64,000 nucleotides of DNA from a virus, in IMG/VR virus record IMGVR_UViG_3300030419_002087, positions 1-64,000 of that record. One strand, written 5' to 3'. Below, piece by piece: positions 62,901 through 64,000 of the stretch. The position numbers and the translations under genes are program-made. How positions within the stretch are numbered: the first letter of the stretch is position 1; each line of letters starts with the position of its first letter. The notes beneath the pieces were generated by a model. That model searched no databases. It was not told the origin of the DNA and worked only from the letters and a program-made list of their open reading frames with translations.

Positions 62901-64000
62901 TAAAGGATTATAGTACAGGTGATAGTGACTCTCCATTTGAATATGATTATCGTGATTTTTCAAGTACTGGAGCAAGTGCTGCGAATATATTAGTACCTAA
63001 TGAGGCTTTAATTTTAGGTTATTCTTATTATCTGGGTAGAATTGATAAGATTCTTTTAAGTAGAGATGGATTCTTTGAAATTAAAAAAGGAGCTCCTTCT
63101 GAAAATCCTATAGCTCCAGATACTCCTACTGGAGGATTCTTAGTATCAACTGTATTCAATGCTCCTTACATTAGAAACGCTACATACGAATCTAATAGTA
63201 TTCTTTCTTCTCATAAGAGATATACGATGTTTGACATCGGTAGACTTGAGAATAGGGTTAAGAATATAGAGTTCTATACACAATTATCTTTACTTGAAAC
63301 TGAAACATCAAATTTAAACATAAGGGATGCTGGTACTGGTCTTGATAGATTTAAGTCTGGATTCTTTGTAGATAATTTTAGAGGACATGGTTCTCATTCT
63401 ATCTCACATCCATTATTCAAGGCATCTGTTGATAAGGCCAAAGGTGAATGCCGTCCTTCTCATTACACTACATCATATGATCTTTTAATTGGATCAGAAC
63501 AAGTTGTTGGAATTGGTACAACTGCCGATCCTAATGCTGATTTAACTCAGGTTTCTGATTTACAGTCCAATTCACTACAGAGAACAGGTGATGTTGTTAC
63601 TTTAAAATATACTGAATCTAAATTTATTGAACAGAAGTTTGCTACTACTGTTGAGAATGTAAACCCATTTGCGGTTATTAACTGGGTTGGTGTTATTACT
63701 TTAAGTCCAGCATCAGATACTTGGTTAGATGAAAAACATTTAGATGTTAATAATATCATCATGGAAGGTGAATACCAATCCTTGATGGCTGAATTAAATA
63801 TTGATCCTAATACTGGATTCTCTCCAATTGATTGGAATGCTTGGGAAGAAGATTGGAGTTCTGTAGATGTTTCTGAGAGAGAATTAGGCCAAAAAATAAC
63901 TGAAACTGATAGAAAAGTAGGTAACTGGAGTAGAGGATTTACTGAAGGTGGAGAACTTTTACCACCTATACATGGCGGACATATATCCAGAACTAGAAAA
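59903..64000 (+). CDS. DUF4815-type tail protein, 3' end outside the window
   Basis: The frame is open from ATG 59903 to the last base, at least 1366 codons. The N terminus (NLNVSPYFDDFNEDKNFNRV, then FKPATPIQARELTQLQSILQNQIERFG and HFFKEGSQVIPGQI) is the signature of the DUF4815 phage tail or baseplate domain. Later parts (KSRGTVTVDDPDLFF-like strands, then ILVPNEALILGYSYYLGRID) look like repeated beta domains. In cyanomyoviruses such proteins lie with the wedge genes, in the place of gp9/gp10. The role is probably to connect wedges to fibres. Confidence 0.8.
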   Translation, partial: MPQETNLNVSPYFDDFNEDKNFNRVLFKPATPIQARELTQLQSILQNQIERFGQHFFKEGSQVIPGQIAYDSQYNAVELTESFLGIQLTNYIDQLVGKTIKGEQSGVVAKVVNNLTATKSDRGNNTLYVKYQKSGDDFETVTFQDGENLICTSDIEYGNTRIVANNPFAACIPSNACSIGSAASIADGVYFVRGFFVKVTANTVILDQYTNDPTCRVGLFISENLVTAYSDDTLFDNASGFSNYAAPGADRLQLQTTLIKKDIDEFNDENFVELMRLKSGNIEKFVEKTDYNILKDELARRTYETSGDYYVKPFQVNIKESLNNRQGNGGIYYKDQKTAEGNDPSKDLMVYQMSPGKAYVKGYDIKKITSTNIDVEKPRTIKTIESDIVPVETTSSVIVNNVYGSPKIGFGSTATIDLYTDRINSGGSANGTYIGNAKVYDFKLENTPYANAATNYEVSLYDVQTFTVLTVNTAQTLSTPIYVEGARSGASGYLKSNVSSSVSLTLTGTKGAFIVDEPLKINGVQESVSVTSVVEYDFGDVKSFHQNNSPNVFTADLDLTEKFSIAPPGTQFTITSGGTVTVPGKRFAVGIKTGDIVSYNLQSNSDITYNKVSALSADGSTMTIVACPQDIAGVCDKDLPGGTVSPSDFGIVKPALRNAQNSRLTSNLPQRFISSVDLKNAQLLIRKQYVLNISSKRGTVTVDDPDLFFQPFDEEDYNLTYSDGSIETLSSQNVQFNADFKTITLRSLTKTSDTNAVLVTTLKKINVTSKAKTLSKCAKVTFNRSKHDYSGTNTTSFNNGLTYNAIYGTRVEDDQICLNVPDGLRVHAIFESSGTSDPSLPGATLINRSDALTNTIQGEQVLGVESGALGQVVSTTTSTFEVVYKNEFIFQVGETLIFQSSGITGEVSQVVAGDKNIGEDFQFDNGDRKEYLDYCRIVREPTADEPKKRITVVFDHYVVDAGSGGDVVTVNSYPSDAFEYDLPKIRGRAATDFVDIRPRVKDYSTGDSDSPFEYDYRDFSSTGASAANILVPNEALILGYSYYLGRIDKILLSRDGFFEIKKGAPSENPIAPDTPTGGFLVSTVFNAPYIRNATYESNSILSSHKRYTMFDIGRLENRVKNIEFYTQLSLLETETSNLNIRDAGTGLDRFKSGFFVDNFRGHGSHSISHPLFKASVDKAKGECRPSHYTTSYDLLIGSEQVVGIGTTADPNADLTQVSDLQSNSLQRTGDVVTLKYTESKFIEQKFATTVENVNPFAVINWVGVITLSPASDTWLDEKHLDVNNIIMEGEYQSLMAELNIDPNTGFSPIDWNAWEEDWSSVDVSERELGQKITETDRKVGNWSRGFTEGGELLPPIHGGHISRTRK

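Overview
The window is part of the genome of a T4-like myovirus of marine picocyanobacteria (a cyanomyovirus infecting Prochlorococcus or Synechococcus). The evidence is a T4-type baseplate block (gp25, gp6, a giant gp7-like protein, gp8 and a DUF4815 protein), the end of a gp5-like hub gene, a photosynthetic-type [2Fe-2S] ferredoxin, many small phage genes joined by ATGA or TAATG overlaps, and T4-type late promoters of the form nnTAAATA. No replication, capsid or photosystem genes lie in this window, so the exact genus cannot be fixed. Both ends of the window cut genes: a gp5-like gene at the left and a DUF4815 tail gene at the right.

Layout. Positions 1-4233: hub, spike and neck-like virion proteins. 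4237-5317: a sigma70 promoter, a small gene that runs into tRNA-Gly(UCC), another small gene and a 2-oxoglutarate/Fe(II) (2OG) oxygenase. 5382-19439: long tail-fibre-like proteins, two of which end in S74 self-cleaving chaperone domains; the 15236-19078 protein carries a collagen-like Gly-X-Y tract. 19444-23286: a tightly overlapping four-gene operon with two 2OG oxygenases, a nucleotidyltransferase-cupin fusion, and a protein fusing a GT25 glycosyltransferase, a PLOD-type glycosyltransferase and a lysyl-hydroxylase domain. 23289-33694: small genes, a tail assembly chaperone, a SNase-like nuclease, a UvsW-like helicase, an NAD-dependent epimerase and further 2OG oxygenases, followed by one reverse-strand oxygenase gene (33691-34437). 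34438-35290: a non-coding stretch whose second half is strikingly GC-rich, with a strong promoter and strong RNA hairpins. 35291-38609: very small genes, most of them separated by a repeated terminator/palindrome/hairpin/promoter module. 38673-40381: a glycosyltransferase-like protein, ferredoxin and a tiny SET-domain protein. 40410-64000: the baseplate wedge operon, with one 5188-residue protein.

How it fits together. The most striking idea is a phage-encoded collagen modification system. The collagen-like fibre carries about 21 lysines in the Y position of Gly-X-Lys triplets, which is the recognition context of animal lysyl hydroxylases. A few hundred bases downstream the phage encodes a single polypeptide with the domains needed to hydroxylate lysine and glycosylate the hydroxylysine. 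Two more 2OG oxygenases and a sugar-nucleotide type enzyme share its operon. Eight 2OG dioxygenase domains occur in 64 kb. Transcription appears to use host-type sigma70 promoters for the small genes and T4-type late promoters for the structural genes.
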